Shown in pieces: positions 45,473 to 53,941 of a DNA stretch of 64,000 nucleotides; the first letter of the stretch is position 1, and every line of letters starts with the position of its first letter. Position numbers and translations under genes: made by a program. The stretch covers positions 1 through 64,000 of the forward strand of contig NZ_OEST01000003.1 in assembly GCF_900241005.1 (NCBI RefSeq). The letters are read 5' to 3'. The stretch comes from Bacteroides cutis (GTDB taxonomy: Bacteria > Bacteroidota > Bacteroidia > Bacteroidales > Bacteroidaceae). The notes beneath the pieces were generated by a model, which was not told the DNA's origin, did no database searches, and saw nothing but the letters and a program-made list of their open reading frames with translations.

Positions 45473-45480
45473 AGACAATT

Positions 45481-46929
45481 ATGAGAGAAGGAGACCTTAC
45501 CTACGACGACTTCCTGCAAAGGCTGAACATTCAGGACGTGCTGATTGACGCGGGCTACCACCTGAACCGGCGCGACGGCCTGCGCTATCCCTCGTATGTC
45601 CGTCTGGACAGCGAGGGACGGCGTATCCGTGGCGACAAGTTCATCGTGACGCAACAGGGAAAGTGCTGCTTCCAAGCACAGCAGCAGAAAGTCTATAACA
45701 TCATCTCGTTCATCAAGGCGCACCCGCAGTTTTTCGCTGAATACCGTGCGGGCATGTCTCCCGACCGACTGGTGAACCTCGTGTGCAACCGGCTGCTGAA
45801 CCATCCCATCGAGGACCGGACAACGCGGATTATACAGCCCAAGCGGGACATCCGCCCGTTCGACATCGCGAACTACGACCTGTACAAGTTCAACCCGCAG
45901 GACCGGGAGACACAGAAGAAGTTCTATCCTTATTTCAAGAGCCGGGGTATCGACCTCTACACCCAGTACGCCTTCCACCGCCACTTCTGTCTGGCGACGA
46001 AACACCGTGAGGACGGTGCGGCATACACCAATCTCGCTTTTCCGCTGACCTTGCCCAAAGGCGACGGCACGGTCGTGGGCTTCGAGGAACGGGGACGTGC
46101 AAGAATGGACGGAAGCGGCAGCTACAAAGGCAAGGCCGAGGGCAGCAATTCGAGCGAGGGGCTGTGGATTGCCAGCCCTGCCCAAACCCCACTTGCGGAA
46201 GCTAAGCGTATCTATTGGTTCGAGAGTGCCTACGACGCGATGGCTTATTACCAGCTTAACCAGAAATGGGACAAGGAACTGCGAAAGGGAGTGTTCGTTT
46301 CTACCGGCGGGGCACCGAGCCAACAGCAGTTCAAAGCCATGATAAAGGCCACTCCACGCGCTTACCACCATCTCTGCTTCGACCAGGACCGTGCCGGACA
46401 GATCTTCGCCATCAACTTCGCGCTCACCCAGGCGGGCAAGACATTCACCAGCAACGTGACGAAAGACGACAAACTGCTGGTCCGTATCAGTGGCGAGGAG
46501 AACCAGAACTACGAAATAAAACTCGAACCCTTCGACTTTCACAGGATAATCGGCACGCTTTTACGTCCCAAAGAAATCTATCGGGAAGATGGTACGCTCG
46601 ACTATCGGACAATCGGCGACGGATATTTGCAGGAGATGAGCATGGTGTGCCAAGACGAGTACGAGATAGCCCTTGCCGAGGGTTCGGCCAGTGAGGAAAC
46701 ACTGGAGGGCATGAGACAAAATATCATGGCCATAGAGGATGCGATCCGTAATCTTCCCGCTCCCGGCGAGGACAGCACCGACCTTATTGTGTACGAGCCC
46801 GCTGAAAAAGGCTATAAGGACTGGAACGAACAGCTCTTGGCAAAGATCAGGCTGCAAGAATCAGTTCACGAAGAGCCGGCCAGAAGAGAAGAACCCGAAC
46901 AGGAACGGCAAGCACGTTTCCACCGATGA
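45481..46929 (+). CDS. Toprim-domain primase-like protein (active-site acids present)
   Basis: The 482-residue protein has a DnaG-like N-terminal part (FLQRLNIQDVLIDAGYHLNRR, GDKFIVTQQGKCCF, NIISFIKAHPQFF) and a DUF3991/toprim-type domain. The toprim acids are present: E248 in YWFESAYDAMAYY and D301/D303 in CFDQDRAG. It may make primers or act as a nuclease during transfer. The next gene is a paralog that lacks two of these acids. Confidence 0.82.
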   Translation: MREGDLTYDDFLQRLNIQDVLIDAGYHLNRRDGLRYPSYVRLDSEGRRIRGDKFIVTQQGKCCFQAQQQKVYNIISFIKAHPQFFAEYRAGMSPDRLVNLVCNRLLNHPIEDRTTRIIQPKRDIRPFDIANYDLYKFNPQDRETQKKFYPYFKSRGIDLYTQYAFHRHFCLATKHREDGAAYTNLAFPLTLPKGDGTVVGFEERGRARMDGSGSYKGKAEGSNSSEGLWIASPAQTPLAEAKRIYWFESAYDAMAYYQLNQKWDKELRKGVFVSTGGAPSQQQFKAMIKATPRAYHHLCFDQDRAGQIFAINFALTQAGKTFTSNVTKDDKLLVRISGEENQNYEIKLEPFDFHRIIGTLLRPKEIYREDGTLDYRTIGDGYLQEMSMVCQDEYEIALAEGSASEETLEGMRQNIMAIEDAIRNLPAPGEDSTDLIVYEPAEKGYKDWNEQLLAKIRLQESVHEEPARREEPEQERQARFHR

Positions 46930-46975
46930 CAACGCAGTACCCCCTACATGAAACAACAAAAGAAAAGAGAAGACA

Positions 46976-48367
46976 ATGAATGACAAGAAATTGACACATA
47001 ATGATTTTTTGCAAAGACTCGATATCCGGGATGTACTGCTTGATGCCGGGTATCGCCAGAACCGACGCTTCGGACTACGCCTCTCCTCGTTTATCCGCAC
47101 GGACAGTGAGGAAAAGCGTATCCGGGGTGACAAGTTCGTCATAACGCAACAGGGAAAATGCTGTTGCCAACCACCCCGGCAGAAGGAATACAACGTCGTT
47201 TCGTTCATCAAGGAGCACCCGGCGTTATTCGCGGAATATTATGAGGGAATAGACCTGAACCGGCTGGTAAACCTCGTGTGCAGCCGCCTGCTGAACATCC
47301 CCTTCGAAGAATACGAGGTGCAAACCGTACCGGTCAAGCAAGACCTACGACCATTCGATATAACAGACTACGACCTGCACAGATTCAACCCTCAAGACCA
47401 TGAGATGCAGGAGATATTCTATCCCTATTTCAAGAACCGGGGTATCGACCTCAGCACGCAGAATGCTTTCCACCGTCATTTCTGCCTGGCAACAAAACAC
47501 GGCGCAGACGGTGCGGCATACACCTGTCTCGCTTTTCCACTGACCTTGCCCAAAGAGGGCGGTACGGTCGTGGGTTTCGAGGAACGGGAACGTATGAGAA
47601 TGGACGGATGCGATAGCTATAAAGGCAAGAGCGAGGAAAGCAATGAGAGCGAAGGGTTGTGGATTGCAAGTCCTGCCGGAACACCTCTTGCCGAGGCCAA
47701 ACATATCTACTGGTTCGGGAGTACCTATGACGCGATGGCCTATTACCAACTCCATCAGGCGAAGAACAAGGATTTGAGAAAGGCGGTCTTTATCTCAACG
47801 GGCGGCAAGCCTATCGGGAAACAGATGAGAGAGATACTTGATCTTACCATCCCTGCCCGGCAACATATCTGTTTCGATAATACCCGGAAAGGGTCGAATC
47901 TCACATGGGATTTGCAAAAGGAGATATGCCGCTCAGTACGTTTTGCCATAGAGGAAACGCCGGAGAGGAAACCCTATCTCGATTCCATACCGGACGGCGG
48001 GGATTTGACAGACGGAGAATTTTACCTATTGCCCAAGGGTGGTTTGCAAGAAATCTGCATACGGTTCGACGCCGAATCGGAAGAAGCGGAGTCGATGCGT
48101 TCGAGCGGGTTGTGTGCCCCGGAAGACGTGCAGGACCAGATAGATACCACGAACAAGTGCTACCGGGAATATCGAGAGAAACTACGGGAGTTCCTTGGTA
48201 TTGACAGGGAGCATGATGTCTCCATTACCTGGGAAAGTCCGGATTATCGCCATACGAGCTGGAACGAACAGCTTTTGGCTGAACAGAAACGTGAAGAGAC
48301 TGTCGGGCAGGAGTCGGAAAAAGAAGAAAACGCCGGGCAGGAACGACAGATACACTTTCGCCGATGA
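46976..48367 (+). CDS. Toprim paralog lacking catalytic acids
   Basis: The 463-residue protein matches the previous gene from end to end without gaps over the key part: position 248 is Gly (YWFGSTYDAMAYY) in place of Glu, and positions 301-303 read D-N-T (CFDNTRKG) in place of D-Q-D. The N-terminal DnaG-like part is intact (FLQRLDIRDVLLDAGYRQNRR). It is probably a non-catalytic partner or DNA-binding copy. It is translated as an intact frame and is not a pseudogene in form. Confidence 0.8.
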   Translation: MNDKKLTHNDFLQRLDIRDVLLDAGYRQNRRFGLRLSSFIRTDSEEKRIRGDKFVITQQGKCCCQPPRQKEYNVVSFIKEHPALFAEYYEGIDLNRLVNLVCSRLLNIPFEEYEVQTVPVKQDLRPFDITDYDLHRFNPQDHEMQEIFYPYFKNRGIDLSTQNAFHRHFCLATKHGADGAAYTCLAFPLTLPKEGGTVVGFEERERMRMDGCDSYKGKSEESNESEGLWIASPAGTPLAEAKHIYWFGSTYDAMAYYQLHQAKNKDLRKAVFISTGGKPIGKQMREILDLTIPARQHICFDNTRKGSNLTWDLQKEICRSVRFAIEETPERKPYLDSIPDGGDLTDGEFYLLPKGGLQEICIRFDAESEEAESMRSSGLCAPEDVQDQIDTTNKCYREYREKLREFLGIDREHDVSITWESPDYRHTSWNEQLLAEQKREETVGQESEKEENAGQERQIHFRR

Positions 48368-48861
48368 CCATGCCATATACCATACAAGATGTCCGGAACA
48401 TTATCCTGCGCCCGCACGCCGGGCAATTCGTCATCGACGAACTGCCATTGATATTCATGTGCATGGCGGGACTGGTGTACGGCGGCATGGAAGGTATGCC
48501 GCTTGGCGGTATGGCGACGGTCATTGCCTTGTTTCTGTTCCTCGTGCTGCTGTATCGTTTCATTTGCCTGCGCCGGATATGTTACCGGGTCGGCAACGAA
48601 CAGCTTGTCTGCGAGCGGGGACTTTTCTGCCGCAGGGTGGACTACATGGAACTGTACCGTATCGTGGACTTTCAGGAACACCAGAGCCTCCTGCAACAGC
48701 TTTGCGGTCTGAAAACGGTCGTTATCCTTTCGACGGACCGGAACAGCCCGAAGCTCGACCTTATCGGTATCCGGCGCGGAAACGACATCGTGGCGATTAT
48801 CCGTGAACGTGTGGAAATCAATAAACGAAAAAAGGGAATCTATGAGATTACGAATCATTAG
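48364..48861 (+). CDS. bPH2/YdbT-like membrane protein
   Basis: The 165-residue protein has two membrane helices (LPLIFMCMAGLVYGG; MATVIALFLFLVLLYRFI) followed by a bacterial PH-like domain (CYRVGNEQLVCERGLFCRRVDYMELYRIVDFQEHQSLLQQLCGLKTVVILST). It overlaps the toprim paralog by 4 bases. The function is unknown; such proteins are often part of envelope complexes. Confidence 0.8.
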   Translation: MTMPYTIQDVRNIILRPHAGQFVIDELPLIFMCMAGLVYGGMEGMPLGGMATVIALFLFLVLLYRFICLRRICYRVGNEQLVCERGLFCRRVDYMELYRIVDFQEHQSLLQQLCGLKTVVILSTDRNSPKLDLIGIRRGNDIVAIIRERVEINKRKKGIYEITNH

Positions 48862-49537
48862 CATATGGGTGGTCTTTGTGCTTGCCGGTCTGCTTCCGCA
48901 ATTGGCCAAGGCGCAGGTTGCCGCTTCGAACCCGTTGGAATGGGCAGCCTTGGCCGAGGGAAACGAACTGATAAACGGCCAGATAGACAAACAAATCAAA
49001 GGGCAGACACAGACCGCCCTGATGCAGAACAGTATCGCAGCGGAGTTCAACCGCATACATGAGTGGGAAAAGCAGTACAACAGTTACCTCAAGACGGCGA
49101 ACGGTTATGCTTCGTCGCTGAAAGCCTGTACCCACCTCTATAACGACGGCGTGCGGATTTTCCTCACGCTGGGAAAACTGGGCAAAGCCATCGGGGACAA
49201 CCCGCAGGGCATCGTCGCCAGCATGAACATGAACAACCTCTATATCGAGACGGCGACGGAGCTGGTTTCCGTGTTCACGTTGCTGAACGACGCCGTGGCC
49301 AAAGGCGGCACGGAAAACATGCTCACGGGGGCGGAACGGAGCAAAACCCTGTGGGCTTTGAACGACCAGCTCGCGGCATTCAGCCGGAAACTGCATCTGC
49401 TCTATTTGAGCCTGCGCTATTATACCCTGAACGACGTGTGGAACAACATAACGGCGGGTATGATAGACCGCAGCAACGGCGAGGTGGCCCGTCTGGCCAT
49501 GTCCCGCTGGCGCAGGGCGGCAGCCATCGCCCGTTGA
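48842..49537 (+). CDS. Secreted helical protein A (VirB5/TrbJ-like?)
   Basis: The protein (231 residues from MRLRIISIWVVFVLAGLLPQLAKA, a signal peptide) is long and helical with coiled-coil-like regions (IAAEFNRIHEWEKQYNSYLKTANGYASSLKAC). Size, signal and helix content resemble VirB5/TrbJ-type pilus-tip proteins, but sequence identity is not evident to me. It has a matching partner in the next gene. The start inside the preceding gene's end fits translational coupling. Confidence 0.65.
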   Translation: MRLRIISIWVVFVLAGLLPQLAKAQVAASNPLEWAALAEGNELINGQIDKQIKGQTQTALMQNSIAAEFNRIHEWEKQYNSYLKTANGYASSLKACTHLYNDGVRIFLTLGKLGKAIGDNPQGIVASMNMNNLYIETATELVSVFTLLNDAVAKGGTENMLTGAERSKTLWALNDQLAAFSRKLHLLYLSLRYYTLNDVWNNITAGMIDRSNGEVARLAMSRWRRAAAIAR

Positions 49538-49564
49538 AAAAAGGATAATAAAAAACGAAGAACG

Positions 49565-50248
49565 ATGAAGCGGATAATCTCGATATGGATTCTGTTGCTG
49601 TGCGCCGGTATCTCGAAGGTACAGGCGCAGAACGATGCGACCCTTGCGGGAATGATTCTGGTTTATACCAACAAGGCCGAGAAGGAACTGAAAAACCAAG
49701 AGAAGGTCATGCTGATGCAAACTACAGGGCATGTGTGGACGAAGGAAGAAGTGGAAGGCACGACGGACTTGCAACGGGAGTTCAACAATTACCTGAACTC
49801 GTTCCGCTCGATTGTCTGCTATGCGGCTCAGATTTACGGTTTTTACCATGAAATATCGCAGCTTACAGACAACATGGGCGACTTCACCAAACAATTGAGC
49901 AGACATTCGACGGGTGCATTGGCCGTCGCCCTCTCCACGCGGCGCAACCAGATTTACCGGGAGATGATATTGAACAGCGTGGAAATCGTGAACGATATAC
50001 GCACGGCCTGCCTCTCGGACAACAAGATGACGGAAAGGGAACGTATGGAGATCGTGTTCGGCATACGTCCGAAACTCCGGTCGATGAACCGGACGCTGCA
50101 GCGACTGACCAAGGCAGTGAAATACACCACGATGGGCGACATCTGGCGGGAAATCGACGAGGGCGCACGCCCTGTCGCGGACAAGTACGACATCGTGAAA
50201 GCCGCCCAAAGACGCTGGCGGCAAATTGGAAGAAATGTAAGACCCTAA
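49565..50248 (+). CDS. Secreted helical protein B (paired with A)
   Basis: The 227-residue protein has a signal peptide (MKRIISIWILLLCAGISKVQA) and the same helical plan as the preceding gene: an early IWILLLCAG helix, a central YNSYL/FNNYLNSF region, and the C-terminal GDIWREIDEGARP segment matching NDVWNNITAGMID there. The two are diverged paralogs and likely components of the same surface or transfer structure. Confidence 0.68.
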   Translation: MKRIISIWILLLCAGISKVQAQNDATLAGMILVYTNKAEKELKNQEKVMLMQTTGHVWTKEEVEGTTDLQREFNNYLNSFRSIVCYAAQIYGFYHEISQLTDNMGDFTKQLSRHSTGALAVALSTRRNQIYREMILNSVEIVNDIRTACLSDNKMTERERMEIVFGIRPKLRSMNRTLQRLTKAVKYTTMGDIWREIDEGARPVADKYDIVKAAQRRWRQIGRNVRP

Positions 50249-50264
50249 AAAAAAGAATAAAAAT

Positions 50265-50930
50265 ATGGGAGCTTGGGATACGATATTGAAATACGGCGGA
50301 AAGGCCATGAAAGGCATGGGCAAGGCCGCCAATGCGACGGGGAAAAGTGCCGGTCATGCGGTACTGCATCCCTCGCAGACCCTTCGGGGAGCCGGGCAGG
50401 CGGTCAAAACGGCTACCGCCGGAGCTGCCGTCGGTTATGTGGGTTGGGAAAAACTGACCACCGACAAAAGTGTCGCACGGATCGTCAGTGAGGCCGTAGT
50501 CGGCAAATCCGCCACGGATGCCCTTGCAGGTACGACCGAAGACATGAAGGAACTGAAAGACAAAGCCGGAGAGACGGTCTCTGCCATAGGTGAGGCTGTG
50601 GGAGGCGCGGACTCGAAACTGAACGGGGTATCGAACTTCCTGCGGGAAGCCTCCGGCGGTGGGTTGTTCAACATGCTCAGCGGCTTTTTGCGAAACCTCG
50701 GAGGGGGCAATGTGTCGGGATTGAACATTGCAGGACTTATCGCAGCAGCGTACCTCGTGTTCGGACGTTTCGGCTGGCTGGGTAAAATCGCCGGTCTGTT
50801 TCTGGGCATGATGCTTATCGGCAACAATGCGGGCGTTGTCCGCACGGTTCCCTCGGAAACGGTATCGAGGACACAGACGCCGACACTCTCTCCGGAGGAA
50901 CAAACGCAAAGCGGAGGAATGAGAAGATAG
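50265..50930 (+). CDS. Gly/Ala-rich membrane protein
   Basis: The 221-residue protein has a basic Gly/Ala-rich start, glycine-zipper-like stretches (AGQAVKTATAGAAVGYVGW; IGEAVGGADSKLNGV) and a C-terminal hydrophobic pair (LNIAGLIAAAYLVFG; LGKIAGLFLGMMLIG). It may form or line a membrane pore of the transfer apparatus. No family is recognised. Confidence 0.65.
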   Translation: MGAWDTILKYGGKAMKGMGKAANATGKSAGHAVLHPSQTLRGAGQAVKTATAGAAVGYVGWEKLTTDKSVARIVSEAVVGKSATDALAGTTEDMKELKDKAGETVSAIGEAVGGADSKLNGVSNFLREASGGGLFNMLSGFLRNLGGGNVSGLNIAGLIAAAYLVFGRFGWLGKIAGLFLGMMLIGNNAGVVRTVPSETVSRTQTPTLSPEEQTQSGGMRR

Positions 50931-50952
50931 AAACACGAAAATATATATCACA

Positions 50953-52091
50953 ATGAAATATACGGAAGAAATGATTCTGCACTCCGACAGCGGCTATTGT
51001 ATGCCGTTCGAGGAGCCGCAGGGGAAAGATGTGGAGATGTCGCTCGGCTACGGCGAACAGGTACACCCGGCAACGGGAGAAAAGTTCTTTCATCACGGAA
51101 TAGACTTCAACGTGAGGTGTTACATGCTGTCAGCCGTGGCCAGCGGCATCGTGTCAGGTGTGGGCAACGACCCGGTACATGGCATTTGCCAGACGGTCCG
51201 TTACGGCGGGTACGAGGTGACATACGGTCATCTGTCGAATGTATTCGCCCAATTCGGACAGCGGGTGAAAGCCGGACAAACGGTGGCTTTGAGCGGCGAA
51301 CTGCTGCATATAGAAGTCAAATTCAAGGGCGAGGAACTGAACCCAATAGAGTTCCTGACCATGTTGTACGGCAACATCAAGGCTTTGCAGGAAGCCGACG
51401 GCAATGGTGCGGCGTCTTTTTACGATGCGGAAACAAGAGTAAAAAACGACTACGAGAAGGATCAAAGGGAAATAGAAGAGCTGATGCTCCGCTTTCTGCC
51501 ACTTTACATGGAGGATTTACAGCGGGGAGCGTACACGGTGCCCGCACATACGGAGCAGTCGCTGCGCCACATCTTTACAATGGGAGCTGCGAAGGAGTAT
51601 TTCTATGAGAAGATGCCGAGCATGTACAACCCGCTGGGACTGGGGCGCAAAGCCATGCCGCTGGCCTGCAAGGTACAGAACCTGCTGATAGCGGATTTCC
51701 TGAACTACCTTGCCCTGCGGCATGATGTGTACCTTTCCGCAACAGGCGGCGAGGTAAAAAAAAACTTCATGACGAAGCCGTAGCGGGCAGCGGACTCATT
51801 GATCTGTTGGCGGAACTGGACATCGACATCCAGAGCTTCGACATACCGAGAATCGTCTCCGTCTATCCCGACCGTGCCGGAGTCCGCTGGTGGACGAAGG
51901 CATGGTTCAACAACCGGGAGGAAGGGGAAGCCTCGGTAGAAATCGAGCGGGAACAGGCGATACGTTTCATTCACGACAATATCGAAAAGGACACGTGGCT
52001 CGAAGAGTTTTTCCCCAAGCAAATGGAGGTGTACCATAACGCTATCGAGCAGACGAAGGAACAACTGTTGAAACAAATAAACATGATATAG
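50953..52091 (+). CDS. M23-like peptidase-fold protein split by a poly-A minus-one frameshift
   Basis: Frame 1 (50953-51783, 276 residues) has an M23-like domain (FFHHGIDFN, EVTYGHLSN, LLHIEVKF) and ends in GEVKKNFMTKP then stop. At 51756-51764 a run of nine A residues follows GAGGT. Reading one base back in this run continues as KKKLHDEAVAGSGLIDLLAE into the frame that runs to 52091, giving about 379 residues. The downstream part has no RBS or start of its own at the junction. The M23 site is weak: the first His of the usual HxH is Leu. This may be a programmed frameshift, a slippage-controlled gene or an assembly indel. Confidence 0.7.
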
Positions 52092-52106
52092 AAAGACATT
52101 GATTAT

Positions 52107-53915
52107 ATGGACGGAATCAAACATAGCAGAAGGTTTGCGGAGTTGGAGGCCCTGATGGGCAGTTATTTCCGCCATCATCTTGTCCCCGTCATGACGCAGA
52201 CGCAATCCTACCTGACCGAAAAACAGGGCGAGGAAATGAAAGCGTATTCGACCTCCCTGGGCGGCATACTCGGCATGATGGCGTCAGCGGGGCAACCGCT
52301 CGCCGACCCGTACCAGACTCTCAAGGTTACGGGAGAGTGGAACTCCAAGACGACCGAGGACTACATCGGGATGTGCAAGGACAGGATTCTCTCGTCGGAG
52401 GAGATGCAGCACGACCTCGCCTACATGGCCGGACAGTGGCGCGATGTCGTTGTGAAGGAAGTCGGACGCGAGCGTTACGATAAACTGTCGCAGGAATTGG
52501 GCTGCGACCTCGCCTATGCCTTCGTGGACTATCGTGTAGAGCAACTGATGATAGACCAACTGGTCAAGGAACGTATGCCCAAATCCTCGGCGGACTACAT
52601 CATCCGTAAGGCGGCAGAATCGAGCCTGCTGGGATTGCCACAGGCTTTGGGGCGCTCGCCGCTGGCCGAAGAGATAGAAAAACGCGGAGAGGTTGCCTAC
52701 CGGCCGAGCAAGTTGGAGAAAGGTGCGGGCTGGGTGTTGGGGGCTTCGGCCGATACGGTCATGTTGGGCGGTACGGGTTCGTGGACGGCCGTTGCACGGT
52801 TCATCGGTGCGGATACGGCAATCTCAGCCGTTGCCGACCATTTCGGGAAGGAGGAAACGCAGCCGCTCTCTGCAGAGGAGTGTATCAGCAAGGGCGTGTT
52901 CGGCAGCGACAGCAACGTGTTCGACAGCTTCCGCAAAGAGGCGGCAAGCATACCGGGCAAAGAAAACACGGCTCTTGCCGCAGCCAACGGAAAGTTGCAA
53001 AAGAAGATACCGATTGTAACATTCGATTTTATGGACTGGTGGAAAACAGACAATAGAAATATGCCGTGGCGGGAAGAAACCGCCGAGGAGGAACGGAAAC
53101 GGGTGGAACGGTATAAAGACGTGCCGATGGTTGTCGCTCCCGGACAAGAGGAAGCCTACCTGCAAGATATGGAAAGACGGAAAGCCGAAACGGAGGAACA
53201 GACGGAATCGAAACCCAAACAAAGGGAAAAAGAGGAAAAGGAAGTGTCGACTTCCGCCGTCTCTGCGGGGGAAGGGATGCGGCAGGAACAGGCAGGTCAG
53301 GGAACACAGACCATACAGACCAACGAGAACGGCTGGGACGAGCTGGTCCGCTCGCTCGGACTGGACGGCATAGGCGATGTCGCGGGTAATCTGGGCTATA
53401 TACTGGCCATGCTGCCCGACATCCTGCTGGGCGTGTTTACAGGTAGGACACAATCGCTGGGCCTGAAAGACAACCTGCTGCCGATAGCGAGTATAGTGGC
53501 AGGTATGTTCGTCAAGAATCCGATGTTGAAGATGCTGCTTATCGGCTTGGGTGGCGCGAACCTGCTGAACAAGGCGGGACACGAGGTGCTGGGAAAAGAA
53601 CGGACGGAGGGAAACAGAAATGCAGCCACGACCGGTAGAGAGGTACAGTACAGACGCTATCCCGACGAGCCGCTGAATCCGCGTATCGTGAACCCGGCAC
53701 TACAAGGCTGCACGCTGGTTGCCACGATAGACCGTGTGCCCTGTACGGTGCAGCTCACCCCCGCTATGGCCGACGCTTACCGTGCAGGAGCCTTGCCGCT
53801 GAACACGCTGGCCAATGCCGTGCTCGCCCAAAGCGACAAGCTCCGCCAGATGGCTTCGCAGAACTATGACAACGGACAGCAGGAAACCATCGTGCGGACA
53901 CGGGGCATTCAATAA
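52107..53915 (+). CDS. Large conserved element protein with hydrophobic domain
   Basis: The 602-residue protein has a helical N-terminal half (MGSYFRHHLVPVMTQTQSYLTEKQGEEMK), a Glu/Lys/Gln-rich linker (about 340-410), a hydrophobic pair (VAGNLGYILAMLPDILLGVFTG; LLPIASIVAGMFVKNPMLKMLLIGLGGANLL) and a C-terminal domain with RYPDEPLNPRIVNPALQGCTLVATIDRVPCTVQL. The last part resembles the DUF3945-type sequences in the same operon. It is probably part of the transfer machinery. Confidence 0.6.
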   Translation: MDGIKHSRRFAELEALMGSYFRHHLVPVMTQTQSYLTEKQGEEMKAYSTSLGGILGMMASAGQPLADPYQTLKVTGEWNSKTTEDYIGMCKDRILSSEEMQHDLAYMAGQWRDVVVKEVGRERYDKLSQELGCDLAYAFVDYRVEQLMIDQLVKERMPKSSADYIIRKAAESSLLGLPQALGRSPLAEEIEKRGEVAYRPSKLEKGAGWVLGASADTVMLGGTGSWTAVARFIGADTAISAVADHFGKEETQPLSAEECISKGVFGSDSNVFDSFRKEAASIPGKENTALAAANGKLQKKIPIVTFDFMDWWKTDNRNMPWREETAEEERKRVERYKDVPMVVAPGQEEAYLQDMERRKAETEEQTESKPKQREKEEKEVSTSAVSAGEGMRQEQAGQGTQTIQTNENGWDELVRSLGLDGIGDVAGNLGYILAMLPDILLGVFTGRTQSLGLKDNLLPIASIVAGMFVKNPMLKMLLIGLGGANLLNKAGHEVLGKERTEGNRNAATTGREVQYRRYPDEPLNPRIVNPALQGCTLVATIDRVPCTVQLTPAMADAYRAGALPLNTLANAVLAQSDKLRQMASQNYDNGQQETIVRTRGIQ

Positions 53916-53941
53916 TCCTGTAACCGAAAAAATATGGGAAT

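Noticed and set aside
43787..45478. A 563-residue open frame on the minus strand opposite the DUF3945-type gene
   Set aside because: It lies wholly antisense to a gene with operon spacing and protein-like sequence, and shows low-complexity shadow composition without any domain.
48848..50332. A 494-residue minus-strand frame opposite the secreted helical proteins
   Set aside because: It is antisense to three genes in a clear operon; its composition is that of a codon shadow.
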